From: an uncultured Rhodanobacteraceae bacterium
Lineage (GTDB): Bacteria > Pseudomonadota > Gammaproteobacteria > Xanthomonadales > Rhodanobacteraceae
Assembly (NCBI GenBank): GCA_937902695.1
Contig: CALFNI010000096.1
Location: 1-11,827, forward strand
Direction: 5' to 3'
DNA length: 11,827 bases
Part shown: positions 1 through 6,371 of the stretch, piece after piece
Layout of the letters: every line of letters begins with the position of its first letter
Position numbering within the stretch: the stretch's first letter is position 1
The notes under the pieces: generated by a model
Told to the model about the DNA's origin: nothing
Database searches by the model: none
Seen by the model: the letters and a program-made list of their open reading frames with translations, nothing else
Made by a program: the position numbers and the translations under genes

Positions 1-51
1 GTGAGCGCCGGGAAGGCGCTGATCGAGTTCGGCTGGCACGCGGCGGGCTGA
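1..51 (+). CDS. C-terminal end of an upstream gene (partial, unidentified)
   Basis: Frame 1 is open from the first base and stops at TGA 49-51, giving a tail that reads ...KALIEFGWHAAG. The window edge cuts whatever precedes it, so no family can be assigned. It is reported only because the frame is open to the edge and ends in a normal spacing (87 nt) before the sigma factor gene. The other two forward frames either stop early or run into shadow frames. It could also be non-coding; one open frame of 17 codons is weak evidence in DNA this GC-rich. Confidence 0.35.
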   Translation: MSAGKALIEFGWHAAG

Positions 52-61
52 GGACGGGCCG

Positions 62-77
62 CGGCAACCCGTTGCCG
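62..77. repeat. Short inverted repeat upstream of the ECF operon
   Basis: CGGCAAC (62-68) and GTTGCCG (71-77) are perfect inverted copies separated by CC. The two-base centre makes it more like a palindromic protein-binding site than a hairpin terminator. No T-run follows. It lies 62 nt before the sigma factor start, so it could be an operator of that operon or the end signal of the upstream gene; the sequence does not decide between these. Confidence 0.3.
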
Positions 78-138
78 GCGCTCGGAAAAGCCGCCGATCC
101 GGGGCCCCTGCTAACCGGTTCCGCTCCGGGCGCATCCT

Positions 139-714
139 ATGCGCATGGCAAACGACGAAGCGCGCTGGGTCGCCCGGGCGGGCGCGGGGGACGCGGCTGC
201 GTTTCGACACCTGGTCGATGCGCACTCGGCTGCGTTGTTCCGTGTCTGCGCGCGCATCACGGGCGACAGGGCGCTGGCCGAGGACGCGGTGCAGGAGGCG
301 TTCTTCAATGCGTACCGCCACCTTCGCGAGTTCGACGGCCGCTCGGCGTTCTCGACCTGGCTGCACCGGATCGCGGTCAACGCGGCGCTCGGCGAGATGC
401 GCAAGCGCAATCGCACCGAAGCCGCGCTGCCGGAGGACGACGACGCCGCCGACGCGCTGGCGAGCGCGCTCGAAGGTCCGCCCGGCCCCGAGCGCGTGGC
501 GCGGAGCGCGGAATCCGGCCGCGACATCGCGACGCAGCTCAGGCGCATGAGCGGGATCGAGCGGACCGCGTTCGTGCTGCGCCATCACGAAGGGCAGTCG
601 ATCGAGGAAATCTCGGAAACGCTCTCGCTCAGCACGAGCGCGAGCAAGCAGGCGATTTTTCGCGCCGTGCGCAAGCTGCGCGGCGCACTGGAGCCCGACG
701 GGGTGGAAGCATGA
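139..714 (+). CDS. ECF-family RNA polymerase sigma factor (sigma-70 family)
   Basis: 191-residue protein with the two-domain plan of extracytoplasmic-function sigma factors. Region 2 covers about residues 22-90, with the helix 2.2-like stretch AEDAVQEAFFNAYR (47-60) and FSTWLHRIAVN (71-81). Then comes an acidic, Ala/Pro-rich linker (about 94-128). Region 4 covers about 130-182, with the helix-turn-helix EISETLSLSTSASKQAIFRAVRKLR (157-181) that reads the -35 element. It would redirect RNA polymerase to a small set of promoters, probably including its own. The first gene of a four-gene operon: its TGA overlaps the ATG of the anti-sigma gene (ATGA at 711-714), as expected for a sigma/anti-sigma pair made in fixed ratio. 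A second in-frame ATG at 145 is an equally plausible start, and neither has a clear Shine-Dalgarno sequence. The ECF subgroup cannot be assigned by eye. Confidence 0.93.
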   Translation: MRMANDEARWVARAGAGDAAAFRHLVDAHSAALFRVCARITGDRALAEDAVQEAFFNAYRHLREFDGRSAFSTWLHRIAVNAALGEMRKRNRTEAALPEDDDAADALASALEGPPGPERVARSAESGRDIATQLRRMSGIERTAFVLRHHEGQSIEEISETLSLSTSASKQAIFRAVRKLRGALEPDGVEA

Positions 715-1487
715 GCGGTGCAAACATCAACCCGATCAGCGACGACGATCTCGTCCTCTATCACTACCGCGATGGGCTCGACGCGAGAGCGCTGGCTGCG
801 ATCGCGGCCGCGCTCGACGAATCGGCCGAGCTCCGTGCCCGCTACGCGTCGATCGAGCAGGCCCTTGCGCGCGTCGATGCGCTGCCGCCGCCCGAGCCCG
901 ACGCCGGTTTCAACGCGCGCCTGTGGCGAAGCCTCGAGCCGCGACTGCAGCCGCACGTCGCCGCCCATCGCCCGTCGTGGATCGAGCGCGCGCAGGTGTG
1001 GCTGTCGCCCTCGCGCCTCGCGTTCGCCGCCGCCGCATGCGCGCTTGCGCTCGCCGTCGGCATCGGCTTCTACGCCGGACGCCACAGCGCGCCCGACGCA
1101 CCGATCGCGTCGACGCAGGCCGATGCAACCGCCGCGCGCGTGCTCGATGCGTACGTCGCCGCTCACCTGCGCGCGACCGAGGGCGTGCTGATGACGGCGA
1201 GCAACACCGACGGCACGACGCTGATGGATTCGAACCGCGCGCTCGCGGCATCGCTCGTCGAATCGAATCGTCTCTACGCGCTCGCCGCCACGCGCGCGGG
1301 CAACACGCAGCTCGCCGATTTCCTGCGCCAGCTCGAGCCCGTGCTGATTTCGCTTGCTAACCAGCCGGCATCTCCGTCCATCGAACCGGCACAAGGATTG
1401 CGCGATTACCTCCGCTCAACCGACCTCTTGTTCCAGGTACGCGCGACCGAGGCACGGCTCGACAGGCCCGCTCCGCGCAAGACATGA
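711..1487 (+). CDS. Membrane-anchored anti-sigma factor, non-zinc type
   Basis: 258 residues in three parts. The cytoplasmic N-terminal domain (about 1-100) has the typical anti-sigma opening ISDDDLVLYHYRDGLDARA followed by helices ending near WRSLEPRL. One hydrophobic helix spans about 103-122 (LAFAAAACALALAVGIGFYAG). The outer domain (about 123-258) is predicted helical and lacks cysteine. The Cys/His zinc motif of ZAS anti-sigma factors is absent: the only cysteine, C110, is inside the membrane helix. The role, sequestering the upstream ECF factor at the inner membrane until a periplasmic signal releases it, is inferred from gene position, ATGA coupling and topology. No sensor family is recognised for the periplasmic domain. 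The gene overlaps the sigma gene at its start and nearly abuts the first HEAT gene at its end. Confidence 0.8.
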   Translation: MSGANINPISDDDLVLYHYRDGLDARALAAIAAALDESAELRARYASIEQALARVDALPPPEPDAGFNARLWRSLEPRLQPHVAAHRPSWIERAQVWLSPSRLAFAAAACALALAVGIGFYAGRHSAPDAPIASTQADATAARVLDAYVAAHLRATEGVLMTASNTDGTTLMDSNRALAASLVESNRLYALAATRAGNTQLADFLRQLEPVLISLANQPASPSIEPAQGLRDYLRSTDLLFQVRATEARLDRPAPRKT

Positions 1488-1504
1488 ATCAAAGGAAACG
1501 ATCG

Positions 1505-2740
1505 ATGACACGCATCACTGCAAACCTACTCGCCGCCGCGCTGCTGCTCGCGCTCGGCACGCACGGCGCCGCAGCCGCGAGCGAGGGCGACATGGCGCCG
1601 GCCGACAAGGCGTCGAACCAGCTCTACTGGGACGGCCAGGCGTCACTGAAGAAAGGCGACTGGAACGCGGCGCTGAAGCATTTCCAGGACCTCGAAAAGC
1701 TGCTGCGCCAGAAGGAGCCGCAGAGCGCCGACGCCGCGCTCTACTGGGAGGCGTACACGCTCGTGCAGGCCAAACGCACGACCGAGGCGAAGACGGCCAT
1801 CGACCGCCTGCACCGCGAGTTTCCGCAGAGCCGCTGGAGCAAGGACGCCGATTCGCTGGTGCGCGAGTCGCGCCCGGCGGTCACGAAGGAGGACACCGAC
1901 ACGAGCGACGAGGAGCTCGCCGATATCGCCGTCGAGGGCCTCATGAACGCGCCGCCCGATCGCGCGCTGCCGCTCCTCAAGAAGGTGCTGCAGAGCCAGC
2001 ATTCGCAGAAGACGAAGAAGCGCGCCCTGTTCGTGCTGAGCCAGCTCGGCACCGACGCTGCGCTCGACGTCGTCATCGACACGGCGAAGACCTCGTCCGA
2101 CCCGGAGCTTCGTGCCGAAGCGATCCGCATGCTCGGCGTCAGCGGCGAGGATCGCGCGATCAACCGCCTGCGCGAGATCTACGCGGCCAGCAAGGACGCG
2201 CACGAGAAGCGCCAGATCATCGAGGCGTGGCTCGTCGCGGACCGCAAGGACCTCGTGCTCGCCAGCGCCAAGAACGAGCCCGATCCGACCGTGCGCAAGA
2301 AGGCGATCGAGACGCTCGGCGCGATGGATGGTTCCGACGAGCTCAAGCAGATCTTCGACGTCACGCAGGACGCGGACAACCGGCGCGAGATCGTGCAGGC
2401 GCTCGGCGTCGCCGGCAATACGGGCGCGCTCACGCAGATCGCGGGCGATGCGAAGCTGCCGGAGGACATTCGCGTCGACGCGCTGCAGTCGCTCGGCGTC
2501 GCCGGCGCGGACGACGCGCTCGTCAGGCTCTACACGCAGGCGAACACGCCCAAGCTTCGCGACGCGGCGCTGCAGGGCCTGCTCGTCGCGGGCGACTCCG
2601 ACGGCGTCCTGCAGCTCTACAAGCAGGCGAAGACGACCGAGGAGAAGAAGGCGCTCCTGCGCACGCTGACGACGATGGACGACGACGCCGCGGTCAATGC
2701 GATCGAGGCCGAGCTCGACAGGAAGGGGAACCCGAAATGA
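1505..2740 (+). CDS. Exported TPR/HEAT-repeat protein (operon gene 3)
   Basis: 411 residues. A Sec-type signal peptide (about 1-25; basic MTR, hydrophobic LLAAALLLALG, Ala-rich cleavage region AAAA/SEG) sends it to the periplasm or outer membrane; no lipobox cysteine is visible. Residues 36-117 look like paired TPR helices (LYWDGQASLKKGDWNAALKHF; LYWEAYTLVQAKRTTEA). From about 170 to 400 there are eight HEAT-like helical repeats whose basic/hydrophobic helix starts near 171, 202, 234, 263, 292, 322, 351 and 380. Such solenoids bind proteins; no catalytic motif is visible. I chose ATG 1505 because AAAGGAAA (1491-1498) lies about 6 nt before it. An in-frame ATG at 1484, overlapping the anti-sigma stop, would add seven residues and allow translational coupling. 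The stop overlaps the next ATG (2737-2740). Confidence 0.8.
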   Translation: MTRITANLLAAALLLALGTHGAAAASEGDMAPADKASNQLYWDGQASLKKGDWNAALKHFQDLEKLLRQKEPQSADAALYWEAYTLVQAKRTTEAKTAIDRLHREFPQSRWSKDADSLVRESRPAVTKEDTDTSDEELADIAVEGLMNAPPDRALPLLKKVLQSQHSQKTKKRALFVLSQLGTDAALDVVIDTAKTSSDPELRAEAIRMLGVSGEDRAINRLREIYAASKDAHEKRQIIEAWLVADRKDLVLASAKNEPDPTVRKKAIETLGAMDGSDELKQIFDVTQDADNRREIVQALGVAGNTGALTQIAGDAKLPEDIRVDALQSLGVAGADDALVRLYTQANTPKLRDAALQGLLVAGDSDGVLQLYKQAKTTEEKKALLRTLTTMDDDAAVNAIEAELDRKGNPK

Positions 2741-3732
2741 GGCGTCTCGCTGCGCTTGCCGTCATCAGCGCCCTGTCCGGCACGTCCGCCGCATTCGGCG
2801 CAGATTCGCTCGCCTCGCGCGTGACGCAGGCCGACGGCTGGGTCGCGTGGGACGTGCCGATGATCGCCGGCGCCGGCGATCCGTGCTGCTGGTCCGGCCA
2901 CGGCGATCACACCGAAGGCCGCATCGGCTGCGATCTCGACGGCCGCAACCACGGCTTCAGCACGGACGATCAGCAAAAGCCGCCGACGACCGGCACGCTG
3001 ACGGTCTACGCGCACGTCGCACACGCGCAAATGGACGATGTGCGCGCGTTCGAGGCGTCGTGTCCCGTGCACGCCGCGAGCGCGATCCGGCACATCGACG
3101 GCGTCGCGCCGGCCGAGAGCATCGGCATGCTCGCGGACTGGATGGCTTCGCCCGACGCGAAGCACGACGACGATGCGCTGCCGGCGATCGCCTATCACGC
3201 CGATCCTGCCGCGACGCGCCTTCTCGCATCGCGCGCGGAGCCGTCGCGCGAACGCAAGGAGCGCGAGGACGCGCTGTTCTGGCTCGGCGAGGCACGCGGC
3301 GAGGACGGCGCGGCGATCGTCGAGCGCTATGCGACGACCGACGGCGATCCGAAGCTGCGCGAGCACGCGATCTTCGCGTTGTCGCAATCGCATGCGGGCG
3401 ATCCATACGAGCGCATCCACGCGATAGCGGGCAGCGATCCGTCCGAGCACGTGCGAAGCCAGGCGATGTTCTGGATGGCGCAGATGGGCGACAAGCGCGC
3501 GGCGCACGACATCACGGCGGCGATCGGGCACGACACGTCGGCGGCGGTGCGCGAACAGGGCGTGTTCGCGCTGTCGCAGATCGAAGGCGGCGCGGGCGAG
3601 GAAGCGCTGATTGCGCTGCTCAAGGGCGACTATCCGCGCGACGTCAAGAAGCAGGCGCTGTTCTGGCTCGGGCAATCCGGGTCGCCGCGCGCGATGCAGT
3701 ATTTCGACGAGGCATTGACCAAGTCGCGCTGA
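2737..3732 (+). CDS. Exported HEAT-repeat protein with Cys-rich N-terminal domain (operon gene 4)
   Basis: 331 residues. The signal peptide is about 1-21 (MRRLAALAVISALSGTSAAFG, cleavage before ADS). The mature N-terminal domain (about 22-130) contains DPCCWSGHGDH (48-58), C65 in GRIGCDLDG and C109. These four cysteines could form disulphides or bind metal in the periplasm, but I do not recognise the domain. The C-terminal half (about 174-331) is a HEAT-type solenoid. A conserved phenylalanine recurs at 181, 213, 245, 277 and 309, exactly 32 residues apart, in the motif F-[WA]-[LM]-[GSA]-[QE]. A Shine-Dalgarno-like AGGAAGGGG lies about 7-15 nt before the ATG, which overlaps the stop of the previous gene. 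Last gene of the ECF operon; probably a periplasmic binding or scaffold protein. No enzymatic function can be proposed. Confidence 0.8.
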   Translation: MRRLAALAVISALSGTSAAFGADSLASRVTQADGWVAWDVPMIAGAGDPCCWSGHGDHTEGRIGCDLDGRNHGFSTDDQQKPPTTGTLTVYAHVAHAQMDDVRAFEASCPVHAASAIRHIDGVAPAESIGMLADWMASPDAKHDDDALPAIAYHADPAATRLLASRAEPSRERKEREDALFWLGEARGEDGAAIVERYATTDGDPKLREHAIFALSQSHAGDPYERIHAIAGSDPSEHVRSQAMFWMAQMGDKRAAHDITAAIGHDTSAAVREQGVFALSQIEGGAGEEALIALLKGDYPRDVKKQALFWLGQSGSPRAMQYFDEALTKSR

Positions 3733-3746
3733 TCGCGCTTTTTTCC

Positions 3747-3770
3747 CCCTCTCCCGCTCGCGGGAGAGGG
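3747..3770 (+). repeat. REP/BIME-like hairpin, copy A
   Basis: Perfect 10-bp stem CCCTCTCCCG / CGGGAGAGGG closed by the tetraloop CTCG. It lies 15 nt after the stop of the second HEAT gene. A six-T run (3739-3744) precedes it and no T-run follows, so it is not a standard intrinsic terminator for the plus strand. The CCCTCTCCCGC...GCGGGAGAGGG type of hairpin is widely dispersed in high-GC proteobacterial genomes as a REP-like intergenic element (established, by resemblance only). It may block 3'-exonucleases on both convergent mRNAs. Confidence 0.75.
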
Positions 3771-3821
3771 CTGAGGTGAGGGCACGCTGTGGAAGCGCCT
3801 CGCGGGCTTGCCCTCACCCTA

Positions 3822-3846
3822 CCCTCTCCCGCACGCGGGAGAGGGG
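3822..3846 (-). repeat. REP/BIME-like hairpin, copy B (inverted to copy A)
   Basis: The same 10-bp stem CCCTCTCCCG / CGGGAGAGGG (3822-3831 and 3836-3845) with loop CACG. The flanks show that A and B are opposed: GGTGAGGGC (3775-3783) beside copy A is the exact reverse complement of GCCCTCACC (3810-3818) beside copy B. Together 3747-3846 form one head-to-head unit filling the convergent gap between the HEAT operon and the aldo/keto reductase. Its right end is 5 nt from that gene's stop. Confidence 0.75.
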
Positions 3847-3850
3847 AAGC

Positions 3851-4822
3851 TCACGCGATGGCGGCTTCGATGCGAGCGAAGTCCGGATCCTTCAATTTCG
3901 CAAGCACGTCGAGCGCACCGAGATTCTCCTCGAGCTGCGCCGGCTTCGTCGCGCCGAGCATCACGGTCGACACGTTCCGATTCCTGAGACACCACGCAAT
4001 CGCCAGCTGCGACAACGGCACGCCGATCTCGCGCGCGATCGCGGCAAGCTTGCGCGCCTTTTCGATCCGCGCCGGCCCCTCGCCTTCCGCGAGGTTCCGC
4101 TTGAGCCACTCGTAGCCCGGCGTATCCATGCGCGAGCCCGCCGGAATTCCGTCGTTGTACTTGCCGGTCAGAAGCCCCGACGACAGCGGCGACCAGATCG
4201 TCGTGCCGAGCCCGAGCTCGCGATACAGCGGCGCGTACTCGACCTCGACGCGCTCGCGATGAAAGAGGTTGTACTGCGGCTGCTCCATCTGCGGCGCGAC
4301 GAGATGGTTCGCGCGCGCGATGCGATGCGCCGTGCGGATCGCGTCGGCCGGCCATTCGCTCGTGCCCCAGTACAGGACCTTGCCCTGTCGGACCAGCATG
4401 TCCATCGCGGCGACGGTCTCCTCGATCGGCGTCTCCGGATCCGGGCGGTGGCAGAAATAGAGATCGAGGTAGTCGACGCGAAGCCGCTGCAACGCCTCGT
4501 GGCATGCCTCGACGACGTGCTTGCGTGACAGGCCGCGCTGGGTCGGCTTCGGATCGCGCACGGCGCCGAAGTAGACCTTGCTCGACACGCACCACGAATC
4601 GCGCGGGAAGCGGAGGTCGGCGAGCACGTCGCCCATGACGCGCTCGGCTTCGCCCGCCGCGTACGTTTCGGCATTGTCGAAGAAATTGATGCCGCGGTCG
4701 TAGGCGAGCGCGATGAGGTTGCGCGCCTCCGACCGCCCGACGCGGTTGCCGAACGTGACCCACGCGCCGAACGAGAGCGCTGAAAGCTGCAGGCCCGACG
4801 AGCCCAGCCGGCGGTATTCCAT
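3851..4822 (-). CDS. Aldo/keto reductase, Kv-beta-like (AKR6-type) subfamily
   Basis: 323 residues, an NADPH-dependent (beta/alpha)8-barrel oxidoreductase predicted to reduce aldehydes or ketones in the cytoplasm. The catalytic tetrad is present: D49 and Y54 in NFFDNAETYAAG, K82 in SSKVYFG, H125 in YFCHRPDPETP. Several stretches match the voltage-gated K+ channel beta-subunit branch: the GLSRKHVVE region, CHRPDPETPIEETV, YWGTSEW (151-157), KYNDGIPAGSR and LAIAWCLRN. Unlike mammalian Kv-beta, which has Asn there, the active-site His is kept, which favours a working reductase. The start is supported by a strong GAGGAG six nt upstream on the minus strand. Convergent with the HEAT operon and divergent from the riboswitch-controlled exporter. 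The physiological substrate cannot be told; no potassium channel gene is adjacent. Confidence 0.93.
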   Translation of the reverse strand: MEYRRLGSSGLQLSALSFGAWVTFGNRVGRSEARNLIALAYDRGINFFDNAETYAAGEAERVMGDVLADLRFPRDSWCVSSKVYFGAVRDPKPTQRGLSRKHVVEACHEALQRLRVDYLDLYFCHRPDPETPIEETVAAMDMLVRQGKVLYWGTSEWPADAIRTAHRIARANHLVAPQMEQPQYNLFHRERVEVEYAPLYRELGLGTTIWSPLSSGLLTGKYNDGIPAGSRMDTPGYEWLKRNLAEGEGPARIEKARKLAAIAREIGVPLSQLAIAWCLRNRNVSTVMLGATKPAQLEENLGALDVLAKLKDPDFARIEAAIA

Positions 4823-4872
4823 CGAACGCTCCTCGTTTCGGACCTGGCAATGCTAACTAATGATGCGAACCC

Positions 4873-4901
4873 TTGTTTCAAGGTGTCCCCGCCCCTACAC
4901 T
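4873..4901 (+). promoter_or_regulatory. Candidate sigma-70 promoter of the riboswitch/exporter unit
   Basis: TTGTTT (4873-4878) and TACACT (4896-4901) are separated by 17 bp and would start transcription at about 4908, just ahead of the first riboswitch base (about 4912). Matches are 3/6 at -35 and 4/6 at -10. The support is mainly the correct distance to the riboswitch. A short inverted repeat CCTTG-TTT-CAAGG (4871-4883) overlaps the -35 box. Confidence 0.4.
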
Positions 4902-4911
4902 TCGCGCCGCT

Positions 4912-5017
4912 CCATTGGGGAGTAGCCGACCGCAGCGAAACGCCGCGGGACGCGCGTCAACACACTTGGCGAACACGCCATGGCGCGCGCGACGATCTCG
5001 TCCGGCGAGACCTTTGG
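4912..5017 (+). ncRNA. yybP-ykoY (Mn2+-sensing) riboswitch aptamer
   Basis: The two conserved internal-loop strands of the yybP-ykoY class are present: GGGGAGTAGCC (4917-4927) on the 5' side and GGCGAGACCTTTGG (5004-5017) on the 3' side. The conserved distal segment GTCAACACACT lies between them (4956-4966). CCATTGG can pair with CCTTTGG as an imperfect P1 and GCC/GGC as P2; GACG/CGTC (4991-4994, 4999-5002) forms a small hairpin next to the 3' strand. This class binds Mn2+ (established) and commonly switches on Mn2+ exporters, and the downstream gene is a GDT1-family transporter, so aptamer and gene support each other. An ATG at 4980 lies inside the aptamer, in frame with the exporter, and should not be used as a start. 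Confidence 0.87.
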
Positions 5018-5034
5018 TTCATGCAGACGGCGCC

Positions 5035-5085
5035 CGGGCTGGGACGGCTTGCAGGAACCATTGCGTCGAAAACCTTCCCAGCCCG
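5035..5085 (+). promoter_or_regulatory. Candidate riboswitch expression platform (RBS-proximal stem)
   Basis: CGGGCTGGGA (5035-5044) and TCCCAGCCCG (5076-5085) form a perfect 10-bp stem that ends three bases before the GGAG (5088-5091) of the exporter gene. An alternative helix CGGCG (5028-5032) / CGCCG (5084-5088) would reach into the GGAG. TGGTTC (5015-5020), partly the P1 3' strand, can instead pair with GAACCA (5055-5060), which is topologically incompatible with the main stem. No T-run follows, so translational rather than transcriptional control is more likely. Which state is on cannot be read from the sequence. Confidence 0.5.
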
Positions 5086-5096
5086 CCGGAGCCTTC

Positions 5097-5654
5097 ATGC
5101 AGACCTTCCTGATTTCGACGGCGACCGTCGCGCTCGCCGAGATCGGCGACAAGACGCAGCTCTTGTCGCTCATCCTCGCCGCGAAATACCGCAAGCCCTG
5201 GCCGATCTGCCTTGGCATTCTCGTCGCGACGCTCGCCAATCATGCGATCGCCGGCGAAGTCGGCGCGCTCGTCGCGAGCTATCTCACACCCGAAGTCGTG
5301 AAGTGGGTGACCGCGATCAGCTTCTTCTCGGTCGCGCTCTGGACGCTCAAGCCCGACAAGGCCGACGACGCCGAAGCCGCGCGCGGCGCGCGCTACGGCG
5401 TGTTCATCGCGACGATCATCGCGTTCTTCGTCGCCGAAATGGGCGACAAGACGCAGGTCGCGACCATCGTTCTCGCAGCGCAATACCATCCGCTCTGGCA
5501 GGTCGTCGCCGGCACGACGATCGGCATGATGCTCGCGAACGTGCCGGTGGTCTGGCTCGGCTCGCGCTTTGCATCGAAGCTGCCGCTGAAAGCCGCGCGC
5601 ATCGCGGCGGCGATCCTGTTTGCGGCGCTGGGATTATGGATTCTCGTCCGATAG
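5097..5654 (+). CDS. TMEM165/GDT1-family (UPF0016, MneA-like) Mn2+ exporter
   Basis: 185-residue, almost wholly hydrophobic inner-membrane protein with about six transmembrane helices in two homologous halves. Each half carries the family signature E-x-G-D-K-T-Q: ALAEIGDKTQLL (13-23) and VAEMGDKTQVA (112-122). In this family the acidic residues of the two motifs form the cation path, and bacterial members (MneA in Vibrio) export Mn2+. A charged loop (about 86-97, KPDKADDAEAAR) separates the halves. ATG 5097 is chosen because it gives the normal family N-terminus and follows GGAG (5088-5091). The in-frame ATG at 4980 would add 39 residues translated from the riboswitch. Expression is expected to rise with Mn2+ through the riboswitch. 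It ends 7 bp from the convergent P-II gene. Confidence 0.93.
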   Translation: MQTFLISTATVALAEIGDKTQLLSLILAAKYRKPWPICLGILVATLANHAIAGEVGALVASYLTPEVVKWVTAISFFSVALWTLKPDKADDAEAARGARYGVFIATIIAFFVAEMGDKTQVATIVLAAQYHPLWQVVAGTTIGMMLANVPVVWLGSRFASKLPLKAARIAAAILFAALGLWILVR

Positions 5655-5661
5655 CGCGCGC

Positions 5662-6036
<375 letters not shown>

Positions 6037-6050
6037 TCAGCTTCGCCGAC

Positions 6051-6079
6051 ACTCTAAACGGGATTCGGAAAGGTAGGAA
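6051..6079 (-). promoter_or_regulatory. Candidate promoter of the P-II gene
   Basis: Read on the minus strand, TTCCTA (6079-6074) and TAGAGT (6056-6051) are 17 bp apart and 50 nt upstream of the P-II start. The -10 matches 4/6 and the -35 only 3/6. The weak -35 lies inside the palindrome at 6073-6088, as in promoters that need an activator or are blocked by a repressor. No sigma-54 pair (GG...GC at -24/-12) was found here. Confidence 0.3.
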
Positions 6080-6089
6080 GTTTCCTACA
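6072..6089 (-). promoter_or_regulatory. Palindromic operator between the P-II and ubiK genes
   Basis: GTAGGAA (6073-6079) and TTCCTAC (6082-6088) are perfect inverted copies around GT. On the minus strand the 18-mer reads TGTAGG-N6-CCTACC, one base off a symmetric TGTAGG-N6-CCTACA. This resembles the TGTARG-N6-CYTACA sites of FixJ/NarL-family regulators such as GacA/UvrY (family knowledge, not proven here). It is one of the few AT-richer stretches in this gap and overlaps the candidate -35 of the P-II gene. Confidence 0.5.
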
Positions 6090-6371
6090 CGGACTTCCGA
6101 ATCGCGCCGATGGCACGCGCGACACGGCGGCGTACAGTCGATGCCGTGGGGAGGACATGCGCCAATGGACTGGCGCAGCAAGGATGCAAATGGCCGGCGG
6201 CCGCACTCGCGTGCCGCCGGCCAACCCGGGACGATCATTCAGGCGACAATGAGCGCGCACACGGAGGTGTCGATGAAGCGTACGACGCACGGCTCCGGAA
6301 CGGGCCACGAAACCGGGACAACGGGCGAGGCAGGACGCATCGACCCGCCCACGCAACGGGGTGAAGCACGC

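Noticed and set aside
72..710. Upstream extension of the anti-sigma frame through the sigma factor gene
   Set aside because: The extension is a low-complexity Arg/Gly-rich shadow of the sigma gene; the ATG at 711 coupled to the sigma stop explains the real start.
2401..2520. Repeated CTCGGCGTCGCCGGC within the first HEAT gene as a DNA repeat element
   Set aside because: It encodes the same LGVAG turn in successive HEAT repeats, so protein repetition explains it.
1354..2736. Upstream extension of the second HEAT frame across the first HEAT gene
   Set aside because: The Arg/Ala-rich product has no family features, while the signal peptide begins exactly at ATG 2737 behind a good ribosome-binding site.
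6111..6128. TGGCAC as a sigma-54 -24 element upstream of ubiK
   Set aside because: No TTGC-type -12 element at the required distance (the position reads ACACG).
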